A stretch of DNA of 20,814 bases from JAHFOW01 sp964370795 (GCA_964370795.1 CAYJME010000039.1:1-20814), one strand, 5' to 3'. Positions 6,799-14,466 are shown, numbered from the stretch's first letter. The notes: generated by a model not told the origin, from the letters alone. A program made the numbers and translations.

Positions 6799-7284
6799 TT
6801 AACATACCTCCATCATCCAGGGAATATCCTCACTGGCAAAGCGGATAATTTTTTCTGTCGTATAATTATATTCTGTCCTGAATTGCTCAAAATGAGCCTT
6901 TTCCATTTCTGCAAGCGATTGAAATATCTTTCGATCGTTGGCATCGGTTGAGTTTTCAACGGCCTTTTTGTAAAATTCGTACGCCCGCCATTCTGTCTCC
7001 ATAATGACCTTAATAGCATCGCCGAAGGAGATTGTTTTTGTCGGTGTTTCGGGACGAACAATCTTCAGTTCTGCGGGTTCTCTTACGAAAGGCGCCTGTT
7101 TAAATTTTTCCTGATACCAGGAAAATAAGATCTCGTAGTGTTTTTGTTCAATTGCGGACATAACCTCAAATTTTATACGCGCGCCTCTGTCTTCCATCTG
7201 AAGCGACAAATTTGAGTAAAAGCGGCTTGCCTTTCTTTCTTCCGCAAGAGCTGTTTCGAGGACACTTTTTGCTTCATTCGTCAT
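6799..7284 (-). CDS. Ferritin-like diiron protein (rubrerythrin-type four-helix bundle)
   Basis: The 161-residue protein has two matching helix-pair units. Each carries an iron-ligand Glu in an ExxAxxFY motif (Glu16 in EERKASRFY, Glu98 in EWRAYEFY) and an ExxH motif (Glu46/His49 and Glu128/His131). This is the full ligand set of the ferritin-like/rubrerythrin diiron site. There is no rubredoxin domain, so it is not a complete rubrerythrin. Proteins of this type act in peroxide removal or iron handling in anaerobes. Its place near superoxide reductase fits a role in removing the peroxide made there. The C-terminal tail IPWMMEVC is unusual. The ATG lacks an obvious ribosome site. It lies 83 nt after the YbaK-like gene. 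Confidence 0.85.
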   Translation of the reverse strand: MTNEAKSVLETALAEERKASRFYSNLSLQMEDRGARIKFEVMSAIEQKHYEILFSWYQEKFKQAPFVREPAELKIVRPETPTKTISFGDAIKVIMETEWRAYEFYKKAVENSTDANDRKIFQSLAEMEKAHFEQFRTEYNYTTEKIIRFASEDIPWMMEVC

Positions 7285-7367
7285 AGAAAATCCGCACTAA
7301 AAATCTATAATTTACGCTCAATAATTTTACAATCGGCTTTACCCGTCGAGCAGGGTGGTAGAGTCTT

Positions 7368-7847
7368 TTACTCTTGATTCACCAATAATGCTGAAAACTT
7401 CGTTACCTTAGGTTTTACCAACCGTTCAAAGTCCTTGTATGCCATGCTGATCAACTCTCTATGGGTTCCGGCGTTAAATGCGATTTCCTTGTCTTTTGTC
7501 AGGTGTTTTTCCACGAAGACTTCCATGTTATACAGATTTCCAAAGGGCGGCATGGCGCCGACTTCACACGCAGGGAAGAGGTTTTTAAATTCCCGTTCAT
7601 CCGCCAGTACAACGTCACCAGATCCAACGGCCTGCTTTAAAAGATCAAAATCTATTTTAAAGGAAGAGGGAAGTACCGCCATAACCAGTTTGTTATTAAT
7701 TTTAATCATAACCGTTTTTGCCATATCCTTTCCCTGAATATGGGCAGACCGTGCTGTTTCCCGGGCAGTAAATGCCCTGGAGTGGTTAATGGTGATGTAC
7801 TTGATGTTATTGGCGTCTAAAAACTCTTCCAACTGTTTTACTGGCAT
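7368..7847 (-). CDS. YbaK/ProX-family aminoacyl-tRNA deacylase
   Basis: The 159-residue protein fits the YbaK/EbsC/ProX family, which hydrolyses mischarged aminoacyl-tRNAs in the cytoplasm. Visible features are an N-terminal helix KQLEEFLDANNI, the TARETA segment, the conserved active-site Lys44 in AKTVMIK, the GAMPPFG loop (97-103) and FNAGTHRE (124-131). The length equals that of free-standing members, with no synthetase domain. Which aminoacyl-tRNA it edits cannot be told from sequence alone. AGGAGG lies 6 nt before the ATG. It is divergent from the plus-strand gene at 8016. Confidence 0.88.
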   Translation of the reverse strand: MPVKQLEEFLDANNIKYITINHSRAFTARETARSAHIQGKDMAKTVMIKINNKLVMAVLPSSFKIDFDLLKQAVGSGDVVLADEREFKNLFPACEVGAMPPFGNLYNMEVFVEKHLTKDKEIAFNAGTHRELISMAYKDFERLVKPKVTKFSALLVNQE

Positions 7848-7956
7848 ATATGACCTCCTGATTTGAAAAAAGTTTTATGAAAAGGGCTTATAATATAATA
7901 CTATCATGACAATCGTTTAATTAAAATAAAAAATCCACTGCAATAAATTTATATCC

Positions 7957-7985
7957 TTGACATAAGATAAGTTACACACTAAAAT
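7957..7985 (+). promoter_or_regulatory. Near-consensus sigma-70-type promoter
   Basis: TTGACA (7957-7962), a 17-nt spacer and TAAAAT (7980-7985) give one of the closest matches to the -35/-10 consensus in the window. Transcription should start near 7991-7993 and run into the hotdog-like gene. Confidence 0.65.
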
Positions 7986-8015
7986 CAAAAAAATGATGAG
8001 ACAACGAAAAATTTA

Positions 8016-9008
8016 TTGTTGACGGCGCTTATGACAATGCCACAATCTCCACTATTTTCGATACCCATGCGAAGGCTGGACGCCTTTTTGACCGACAAAA
8101 TTTGCTTTCGGGACGCAAAAGCACGAACACCTCGTCCGGCCCTGAAATTAGAAAATGTCAATACCCGTGAATGCCGATTACATATCTGGGATAAATTTTT
8201 AATTAAACATGAATATAAAATCCATAAACAGTATGGTGAAATATTTGTTGATGTAACAAACGACAACAACATCATTCACAGAAAAGGCAACATTGTTCCC
8301 GGCGCAATGACCATTTCCAAGATCATCCTTCCTCTTGAAATCCTCTTTCCGGAAATAGAAATATCGTCGGTAAATATAAAATTTACCGGCTCTGCTTTTT
8401 ATGGCGACAGGATATGCAACCTCATGTTATGGCAATTTGCCAGCAATGATTATATCCAGATCGAGGTAAAGACTTATCAACATGAGAGGGTGATTGCCTC
8501 GACAATCATCCTGGGAAGGTTAAAAAAAGCGAACAAGCAAGTCAAAGAAATCGATGAATCCCTGGTAAACAAAAAATGTTTGTCGCGGGTACACGCCTAT
8601 TTTGAATCACTGAGCGTACAGAGTGATTTTTACATCCAAAAAGACGGATATAAAGATTACACCTACCCACTTGCCTTTATCGCCTCATTACCATCAGGGG
8701 AAATAGTGAACCAACTATCAGGACAGGGCGGCATGCTGAATATTTTACGGATGGATTTTGGCAATTATGAGCGGATTCCGATTACCGGTGATAAAGGACC
8801 TGAAGTAAAACTGGCCCGGGCAAAGAAACGTAATACATTCAATAAAATATTAACAGAGGTTGCAGAAGGACTTGTAACCTATTACCGTGGTCTGGCCATC
8901 GTTAATCCCATAGCAAAAATTTATAATTCCTCTGAGCCTGTGATTGATGCAGTAAATAAACTCATGGACGCAGATACACAGGAAAACGGCTCTGTAGCAC
9001 CCACATAA
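8016..9008 (+). CDS. MaoC/hotdog-fold dehydratase-like protein
   Basis: The protein is 330 residues if it starts at the TTG at 8016; ATG codons at 8031 and later are also possible, and none has a clear ribosome site, so the N-terminus is uncertain. Residues about 66-170 fit a MaoC-type hydratase: FVDVTNDNNIIH carries the Asp83/Asn/His88 signature, followed by IVPGAMT (93-99) and FTGSAFYGD (123-131), the usual pattern of (R)-specific enoyl hydratases. The second half (about 215-300), YPLAFIASLPSGEI then QGGMLNILRMDF, may be a second hotdog unit but its motifs are weak. It would act on acyl chains, perhaps as a dehydratase in an unusual fatty-acid pathway; the substrate is unknown. It stands alone, divergent from YbaK and convergent with the lipoprotein cluster. 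Confidence 0.6.
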   Translation: MLTALMTMPQSPLFSIPMRRLDAFLTDKICFRDAKARTPRPALKLENVNTRECRLHIWDKFLIKHEYKIHKQYGEIFVDVTNDNNIIHRKGNIVPGAMTISKIILPLEILFPEIEISSVNIKFTGSAFYGDRICNLMLWQFASNDYIQIEVKTYQHERVIASTIILGRLKKANKQVKEIDESLVNKKCLSRVHAYFESLSVQSDFYIQKDGYKDYTYPLAFIASLPSGEIVNQLSGQGGMLNILRMDFGNYERIPITGDKGPEVKLARAKKRNTFNKILTEVAEGLVTYYRGLAIVNPIAKIYNSSEPVIDAVNKLMDADTQENGSVAPT

Positions 9009-9206
9009 AAATGTCGATGGACAGGAGAGAAGCGTTGGTGCTGTAAACATAAAATGTTAACAGACAAAAACCTCTTTTTTATAAGATACTGAGTCTTAAA
9101 TAAGAACGTCGTTAAGAGTCATCCTCCCCAGTACCTTTTGTTTCCTGTTGTTCGCTGAGTAATGGATTATATAATAGTAATAACTGATCTGCCAAATGCG
9201 CCCACC

Positions 9207-10118
9207 TTACCTCTCCATGTTTTCGAGGCAAACATCGAGTAACCTTTTCAATTCGATAGTATCCTCGTGATACGGACCAATATTCCTGTTCTTTTCATAT
9301 AAGCCAAGCGCTCGGCGGAGTAGGGGTTCTGCCTCGGCGTATCGCTTCTGATAGAACGTTGCCAATGCCAAACCCCTCAAGCTCCGAGCGGTTTCGTAAT
9401 CTTCCGGACCGCACAACTTCTCGTTCGTCTCGAGTGCATTACGAAACACACCCTCAGCATCAGAATACTTGCCCTGGTAGTAAAGCGCCTCACCAAGATA
9501 GATGTTGAATGCGACGATAGCTTCATCGACAAACATAGGATTGAGAATCTCCAGCCCGCGGCGGAGAAATGCTTCAGCCTCAGTAAATTTGCGCTGGCCA
9601 TAGAGCGACAATCCGAGTCTTGCACAGATTCTGCCTGAATAAACGCGGTCGATAGCGTCCTTGGCGGGCCGTGATTCGAAGACCTCCAGGCCCCGGCGCA
9701 GTAACTGCTCTCCTTCAGCATATTTGTGCTGCTCGACCAGCGCGTCACCCAGCACAACAGCTTGCATGCCAGTCGCCGGGTGGTTGGTGCCTAACTTGCG
9801 CACAATGATCTCGTAAGCGTGCCGATAGTGTTTCTCGGCATCCCCGAACCTTCTTTGTCCATAAGCCGTCGCACCAGCATTGCACTCTTCGATAGCCTCC
9901 TTTGGCAGTGATATCCCGCTAAATGTCCGATAACCATAGGCTACAAGGAACTCAACGTACGACTTCGGAGTTGTTTTATCAAATTGGTCTTCACTTACAA
10001 TGGTCTGTCCAGTCTTGAACTCCGTAGCTGGTCGTTCCTGCCTCCTTGTTTCCGCACACCCACAACACACTGTAGCAAGTGTGGCGAGCACCAACACTAC
10101 AATATTCCATTTACGCAT
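9207..10118 (-). CDS. Exported TPR-repeat protein, probable lipoprotein
   Basis: The 303-residue protein has an N-terminal signal segment ending in a Cys cluster (Cys18, 19 and 21); the lipobox is not canonical. Five tetratricopeptide repeats follow at about 77-110, 119-150, 162-193, 203-236 and 246-277, with repeated signatures such as GQRKFTEAEAFLRRGLEIL and YAEAEPLLRRALGLYEK. TPRs act as protein-binding scaffolds. I chose the ATG at 10118 because AGGAGG lies 8 nt upstream; a TTG two codons earlier is possible. It follows the unknown-domain lipoprotein by 23 nt, so the two should be co-translated. GC content looks higher than in most of the window. Confidence 0.85.
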   Translation of the reverse strand: MRKWNIVVLVLATLATVCCGCAETRRQERPATEFKTGQTIVSEDQFDKTTPKSYVEFLVAYGYRTFSGISLPKEAIEECNAGATAYGQRRFGDAEKHYRHAYEIIVRKLGTNHPATGMQAVVLGDALVEQHKYAEGEQLLRRGLEVFESRPAKDAIDRVYSGRICARLGLSLYGQRKFTEAEAFLRRGLEILNPMFVDEAIVAFNIYLGEALYYQGKYSDAEGVFRNALETNEKLCGPEDYETARSLRGLALATFYQKRYAEAEPLLRRALGLYEKNRNIGPYHEDTIELKRLLDVCLENMER

Positions 10119-10141
10119 CTTCAATCCCTCCTTTCAGTTGT

Positions 10142-11317
10142 TTACTTTAGCCACTGAATCCCAACATGCTCCAGCAGATAGTGGTGCTCAGAGGCCGGAT
10201 ACACCCGTATTCTAAACAGAAACTCGCCATATCCGCTTCCTTTCCCGATGTGTCCTTTCGGGAGCAGTGACCGGTGGATCAAGAGATCGCCCATAAAAAC
10301 CTCGTCGCTATGGGATATCGACTCCGGCACCATGAAAAATCTGGTGGGAAAACATCGCTCATCAGTCAGATACTTGGCAATAGCATTCTCTGACGGGTCT
10401 TTGGGGGAAGTGCCTTTCAACATAAAGAGACGATGTGCCAAGTTTAGCAGCATGGAATACTTGACGTTTGGATCCAGACTGAACACCACTGCCGCCGGGT
10501 AATCATTAAAGTCAATATTGCTGAAGAGGTTATTATTTGCCTGCACGAATGCTGCGGTGACTTCAGCAACAGGCCTTGTGGACATGTCCGCTCCGTAAAA
10601 CTGAATGCTGTCAAAGAATGATGCCGCGTCTTCAGTGAAAGTCGGGCTCGGCGTTCCACCCTCTGCCAGGTAGCGTTCTGCATAGTCAATCTGGATTGGA
10701 ATGTGGCTCACCGGGTCAACACAGAAAAACATCCAGTTCTGCCAAAGATAAAGGTTACCATCTTCTGCGCGCTCTTCCCGTACTTCATGCTTTTCGAGAC
10801 AGGCTGCATTGAAGCTGCGTTGCGGCTCACGCAGTATTTTAACCCATTCAGATTGTCGCCGGATCTCAGAACGAACCGCCGATTCAGTCAATAAGATAAA
10901 CATTCCAAGTCGCTCTGTGTCATTGTGGCCGCTCATCGCAAGTTCCATGGGTAAGACCATGGATTGTCCAAAGTAGTCAGCAACGTGAATCTGTACCCGG
11001 TTCCCCGTAGGAATATCTCGTTCAAAAACGAATAGCATACCACCATTGGGCATAGGGACTTCGCGTTTGCTCCAGCCGGGTGATGACGGAAGATGAACGG
11101 ACATTGTACGTACCTTGATCTGATCGTCAACTCCGGGGGTGACCGGCCGACTCTCAGACGCTTTGCTAACTTCCCTGCGGGTTTCGGAAGGTACCCCCGC
11201 ACACGCGCACAACAACAAGACCATAGCAAATAAAATGGTGGGCCACCTTGCCAACATTGCCATGCTACATGCATCGAACCTATTCGTAAAGCACTGACCC
11301 CGTGACTTTTTAATCAT
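10142..11317 (-). CDS. Lipoprotein with unrecognised paired-Cys domain
   Basis: I do not recognise a family. The 391-residue protein has a hydrophobic signal segment ending LLLCAC (lipid-attachment Cys39), then a domain at about 65-242 that is clearly homologous to the C-terminal half of the protein at 12318. Shared strings are KREVPMP, GNRVQIHVADYFG, VREER and DPVSHIPI. Two Cys (173 and 199) are kept at the same 26-residue spacing in both and could form a periplasmic disulfide. A further region (about 243-391) has no counterpart in the paralogue. The ATG at 11317 is preceded by GGGGG; an earlier in-frame ATG at 11386 lacks a ribosome site, and ATGs nearer the signal segment (11263, 11257) are also possible. 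It precedes the TPR gene by 23 nt. Confidence 0.75.
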   Translation of the reverse strand: MIKKSRGQCFTNRFDACSMAMLARWPTILFAMVLLLCACAGVPSETRREVSKASESRPVTPGVDDQIKVRTMSVHLPSSPGWSKREVPMPNGGMLFVFERDIPTGNRVQIHVADYFGQSMVLPMELAMSGHNDTERLGMFILLTESAVRSEIRRQSEWVKILREPQRSFNAACLEKHEVREERAEDGNLYLWQNWMFFCVDPVSHIPIQIDYAERYLAEGGTPSPTFTEDAASFFDSIQFYGADMSTRPVAEVTAAFVQANNNLFSNIDFNDYPAAVVFSLDPNVKYSMLLNLAHRLFMLKGTSPKDPSENAIAKYLTDERCFPTRFFMVPESISHSDEVFMGDLLIHRSLLPKGHIGKGSGYGEFLFRIRVYPASEHHYLLEHVGIQWLK

Positions 11318-11431
11318 TATACTACCCCCATCAAGGTAATAAGTTATTCTACAGTTTATGAATAACCTTACCTTCTTAGAACGCAATTTCCAGATACCGT
11401 TATGGTAGGCTCAAATGTTATCCCAAACCGG

Positions 11432-12187
11432 CTATAATCCAAAATAAAGAGTATGGACTGTATCCGACTCCTTCTCCTTCAGCTTTAGCCTTAGCCCCTT
11501 CGGTTTTGAGGATTCACCGGGAAAGAAAAGAAATCCATAGGAGATTTCCTTCGCTGGAATTGGTTTGTTTTCAAGGGTTCTCGTCTTGAGGTCATCGCCT
11601 ATTTTTCGCGCCACGTCCCGCGTATCAGCATAACCTTGAATACCGCCCGCTGTGGCCCCTGCTGCAGTGCCTATAACAGCGCCCATCAAGGCTGCTTCAC
11701 CCACGTTCTGGCCTGTTACAATACCGATAGCCCCACCGATGACCGCTCCAGCAATGCCAGCAAGAGCGCCTTTTTCTGCCGCCTTGGGGGCAACCTTGCC
11801 GAGTTCGGTCTTTTTGGCAATCCGGTCATAGGCGATTTTGGAATCAAGAATGGGCCAGAGGTTATTCTGATCATCTTCCAGAAAGGTCTGTCCTGATATG
11901 ATCTCGAAGGATTGATTTCCTTTATTGTCAAAGACTATCTCCACAGGAAGCACGCCGGCACCCCGTATATCAAAACCGAAGGCCGAATCTGCCTCCTTCT
12001 CATTATTGTATGCCTTTGCAGCAATGTCCGTATCGGACACCCGTTGTACACTGCCATAGGCGGCCGGTAGTCTTATGGGTGTAACCTGCTGTTTATAGCT
12101 CGCGCAGCCGGTAAATATTACCGTTGCCGCAAGAAAAAGAATACCGACAGCAGAAAGCATAAATCCTGAGCCCCGGTTTCCCTTCAT
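11432..12187 (-). CDS. Glycine-zipper lipoprotein
   Basis: The 251-residue protein has a lipoprotein signal peptide with lipobox FTGC (Cys28). The N-terminal half (about 40-125) is a beta-rich region of unknown family. A glycine-zipper membrane segment follows at about 139-185 (GALAGIAGAVIGGAIG, then GAVIGTAAGATAGG), and a C-terminal beta-rich tail reads YGFLFFPGESSKPKGLRLKLKE. Glycine zippers of this type occur in outer-membrane lipoproteins and pack helices within the membrane. Its exact role is unknown. I chose the second ATG (12187) because GGAGG lies 6 nt before it. It lies 114 nt before the paired-Cys lipoprotein gene. Confidence 0.8.
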   Translation of the reverse strand: MKGNRGSGFMLSAVGILFLAATVIFTGCASYKQQVTPIRLPAAYGSVQRVSDTDIAAKAYNNEKEADSAFGFDIRGAGVLPVEIVFDNKGNQSFEIISGQTFLEDDQNNLWPILDSKIAYDRIAKKTELGKVAPKAAEKGALAGIAGAVIGGAIGIVTGQNVGEAALMGAVIGTAAGATAGGIQGYADTRDVARKIGDDLKTRTLENKPIPAKEISYGFLFFPGESSKPKGLRLKLKEKESDTVHTLYFGL

Positions 12188-12207
12188 GTAAACCTCCATA
12201 AAAAATG

Positions 12208-12213
12208 ATTATA
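12208..12213 (-). promoter_or_regulatory. Perfect TATAAT box before the glycine-zipper gene
   Basis: On the minus strand TATAAT lies about 20 nt before the start codon, leaving only a very short leader that still holds GGAGG. No good -35 box is seen at 16-18 nt upstream, so support is weak. Confidence 0.25.
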
Positions 12214-12226
12214 AGACACTTGTATC

Positions 12227-12241
12227 GCCGGGCTTCCCGGC
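12227..12241. other. GC-rich hairpin between lipoprotein genes
   Basis: GCCGGG-CTT-CCCGGC is a perfect 6-bp stem with a 3-nt loop in the 130-nt gap after the TPR-fusion lipoprotein. On the minus strand no immediate T-run follows, so it may be an mRNA-end stabiliser or weak terminator rather than a standard one. Confidence 0.45.
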
Positions 12242-12317
12242 TGTCAATAAAGGATAACGATCGATAGCTTCAATAGGTAGACCTGTCTGACTATTCATCG
12301 CAGGACAAAGACTTTTT

Positions 12318-13499
12318 TCATTGACTGCGAAATTCAATCCTGTTAAAAAACGCAGCCGCATCAGCAGCAAAGGACTGACTTGGCTCACCACCGACCGCAG
12401 GATAGAGCTCAGCATAGTCGATCTCAATCGGGATATGGCTCACGGGATCAATGCAGAATAACATCCAGTCTTGACAGAGAAACAATTCCTTCTCCTCAAC
12501 ACGCTCCTCCCTTACAACATGATATTCCTTACAAACTGCGCCGAAACGCTTCTGAGGTGTACGCACCGTGTCGACCCATTCCGAGTTTCGCAGACCCTCT
12601 TTTAACTGGGGTATATTTGTAAGCATGCCGACAAACTCGGCAAGTCGTTTGGCATCGCTTTGTCCACACATTACCGACAAATAAGCTACAGAACCCCTTG
12701 TCCCAAAATAGTCCGCAATATGAATCTGCACCCTATTCCCATTTGGAAGGCTACGCTCGAACTCCAGCAGTAGTCCGTCCTCAGGTATCGGCACTTCCCG
12801 CTTCTGCCAATTGTTCCCCGGTGGCAGATTTACCGACATTGCCCGAACCATAATTCGATCGTCTTTCCCCGGAACCGCCGGATGTGCCACTGACTTTTCT
12901 GTCGCCTTCACACGCCGGCGACTTATGTCGTTCAGTTTTTGGGCCTCAACTTCCCCGCCAGTTTTTTTATATATTTCCGATAAACTGTTTCGCACGCCGG
13001 TCAAAAATTCTGCGGGAATGCCCGCTTTTTCAAAAATGACAAGTGTATTTCTGAGGACTTGTTCAGCTTCCTGATACCTCCCCTGTGCGGAGTAAACCTC
13101 TGCCAAACCCTCATAAATGATCATTCTCTTCATTGGGTGATTAGCCCACCAACTTCCCCACCTTCCCTTCACTTGCTGTTCAGAGAGATTAAGAGAGCGT
13201 TTAAACAATGGTTCTGCTTCGGTATATTTGGCTTGCTTTAGGTATATCCAAGCCAACAGATTGAGTTCCAAAGCTACCAGGGGATGCCCGGACCCGAGCC
13301 CTTTTTCTGCAATATCTATTGCTTGCCTTGCAAATGGTTCCGCATCAGCATATCTTTTTTGCTCTACATACTGAGTAACTTGATTTTCCTGCTTTCCGAC
13401 CTGCTTAGTTATCTCATCCTCATTGGACATCTGCATGGAGGTGCAGCTAACAATCAGACTACAAAAAGCCACAAAAATAATAAGCATACGGTATTTCAT
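12318..13499 (-). CDS. Lipoprotein fusing TPR repeats to the paired-Cys domain
   Basis: The 393-residue protein has a signal peptide with lipobox IVSC (Cys19). TPR-like repeats lie at about 41-66, 80-106 and 127-158 (RYADAEPFARQAI, KYTEAEPLFKRSL, RYQEAEQVLRNTL). A linker at about 180-207 leads to an unrecognised domain at about 208-393. That domain matches residues 65-242 of the protein at 10142, with Cys323 and Cys349 equivalent to Cys173 and Cys199 there. It ends just after the shared region (FFNRIEFRSQ) and lacks the extra C-terminal part. So the two functions encoded by the adjacent genes at 9207 and 10142 are joined here in one chain. It is probably anchored in the outer or inner membrane and faces the periplasm. 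AAAGAGAT precedes the ATG. Confidence 0.82.
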   Translation of the reverse strand: MKYRMLIIFVAFCSLIVSCTSMQMSNEDEITKQVGKQENQVTQYVEQKRYADAEPFARQAIDIAEKGLGSGHPLVALELNLLAWIYLKQAKYTEAEPLFKRSLNLSEQQVKGRWGSWWANHPMKRMIIYEGLAEVYSAQGRYQEAEQVLRNTLVIFEKAGIPAEFLTGVRNSLSEIYKKTGGEVEAQKLNDISRRRVKATEKSVAHPAVPGKDDRIMVRAMSVNLPPGNNWQKREVPIPEDGLLLEFERSLPNGNRVQIHIADYFGTRGSVAYLSVMCGQSDAKRLAEFVGMLTNIPQLKEGLRNSEWVDTVRTPQKRFGAVCKEYHVVREERVEEKELFLCQDWMLFCIDPVSHIPIEIDYAELYPAVGGEPSQSFAADAAAFFNRIEFRSQ

Positions 13500-13889
13500 C
13501 GTATCTCTTTTTTGTTGATTTATTCATATTCCGTGTTTACAGAAAATACCATTCCCATCCCATATTGTTCATCTGTAATATAGGCGCTTAGCGCTGTAGC
13601 ATCATACGAAATATTTAGTTGTTGAAAAGATAAAAAACAATTCGTAGTTATTAATAATTTTTCCCAACTCGCTCTGATTAGTATGTTAAGAGATAAATTT
13701 TGGGAATACCAAATAACTTTTCAAGGACAATTACATGATGCGTTCTTTATGACCATATCTTGTTTTTTATCGTACACCCATATACACGAAAAATGTTGCT
13801 TAAAAAACTTACAAAAAAAAGTTTTTTACAGAGTATACCGGAACAGATGATACACTGAGTTGGGAATATCTGGCTTCTCAATAGAGTCA
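13500..13889. other. Non-coding interval with inverted repeats
   Basis: This 390-nt gap has no gene I can support. It contains a perfect 10-bp inverted repeat, TTCCCAACTC (13661-13670) and GAGTTGGGAA (13857-13866), enclosing about 186 nt, and inside it the A/T hairpin repeat at 13801. The upstream part (about 13500-13600) should hold the promoter of the lipoprotein gene ending at 12318, but no clear boxes were found. Confidence 0.55.
13801..13828. repeat. A/T hairpin repeat, copy 2
   Basis: TAAAAAACTT (13801-13810) and AAGTTTTTTA (13819-13828) form a perfect 10-bp stem around ACAAAAAA. It repeats the element at 4423-4448 almost exactly. It lies 60 nt past the DUF2846-like gene stop and its minus-strand T-run could end that transcript. 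Confidence 0.55.
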
Positions 13890-14339
13890 TTAATAGGATA
13901 TGCTTTCGGCCCGCTTGGATTCTAAAACCGCTCTCTTTCCTTCTTCCTCACTTATTATCTCAACTCCTACTCGGGCAGCTGCCCATCCCATACGAGGACC
14001 GACTTTTACATAATAATTCTTACCCGACTCTGTATTTATACTTACCTGAGCACTATTTTCCGCAGAAAAAGCACTAATAGTGTGTTGTCCCGGTGCAACA
14101 GTCAATAAATGATACGTATTAGGTGCTATCGAACCGATTATTTTCCCGTCTAAAGCAATTTGAAAACTTACAACAAATCCTAGTCCCATTCCCCTGACAA
14201 TATAAATATTTGATTTCTCCGGTGACGCCGTAAAAGACTTTGCCTCCTGATCTAATTGCTGTGAAGCCAATTGTACGGTGGCACAACCACATAAAGTAGT
14301 GATGATAAGCATTATTATAAATTTATGCATAGTCTTCAT
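13890..14339 (-). CDS. DUF2846-like lipoprotein
   Basis: The 149-residue protein has a lipoprotein signal peptide with lipobox LCGC (Cys19). The rest fits the DUF2846 beta-sandwich pattern: SNIYIVRG (43-50), IALDGKIIGSIAPNTYHLLTV (61-81), a PGQHTISA turn (83-90), then SGKNYYVKVG (105-114). The family function is unknown; members are small periplasmic lipoproteins. GAGGAAAA lies about 10 nt before the ATG. It is the first gene of the lipoprotein run, separated from the next by 390 nt of repeat-bearing DNA, so it is likely its own transcript, driven from the promoter at 14467-14494. Confidence 0.75.
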   Translation of the reverse strand: MKTMHKFIIMLIITTLCGCATVQLASQQLDQEAKSFTASPEKSNIYIVRGMGLGFVVSFQIALDGKIIGSIAPNTYHLLTVAPGQHTISAFSAENSAQVSINTESGKNYYVKVGPRMGWAAARVGVEIISEEEGKRAVLESKRAESISY

Positions 14340-14427
14340 AATATTTTTTCCTCTTCGTTTATATTAATTGTTTTTCAATCCGGCTTTTTTAAACAATACA
14401 CAAAAAAATATAAATTTCTACTTTATT

Positions 14428-14438
14428 TCACCTCCTTA
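14428..14438 (-). other. Orphan strong Shine-Dalgarno sequence
   Basis: TAAGGAGGTGA on the minus strand is a near-complete match to the 16S rRNA 3' end, but no start codon with an open frame follows at working distance. It may be the relic of a lost gene start upstream of the DUF2846-like gene. Confidence 0.4.
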
Positions 14439-14466
14439 TGGAATAGATAATTTCAATTTAACGGAA

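Noticed and set aside
8016..9008. Ladderane lipid biosynthesis cluster
   Set aside because: Only one MaoC-like gene is present, with no radical SAM, acyl carrier, ketosynthase or desaturase gene nearby.
9377..9757. 126-codon minus frame inside the TPR gene
   Set aside because: It lies in another frame of a clear TPR protein and has no coherent domain.
12209..12427. 72-codon minus frame at the end of the TPR-fusion gene
   Set aside because: Half of it overlaps the conserved domain in another frame and the rest has no start site or similarity that I can see.
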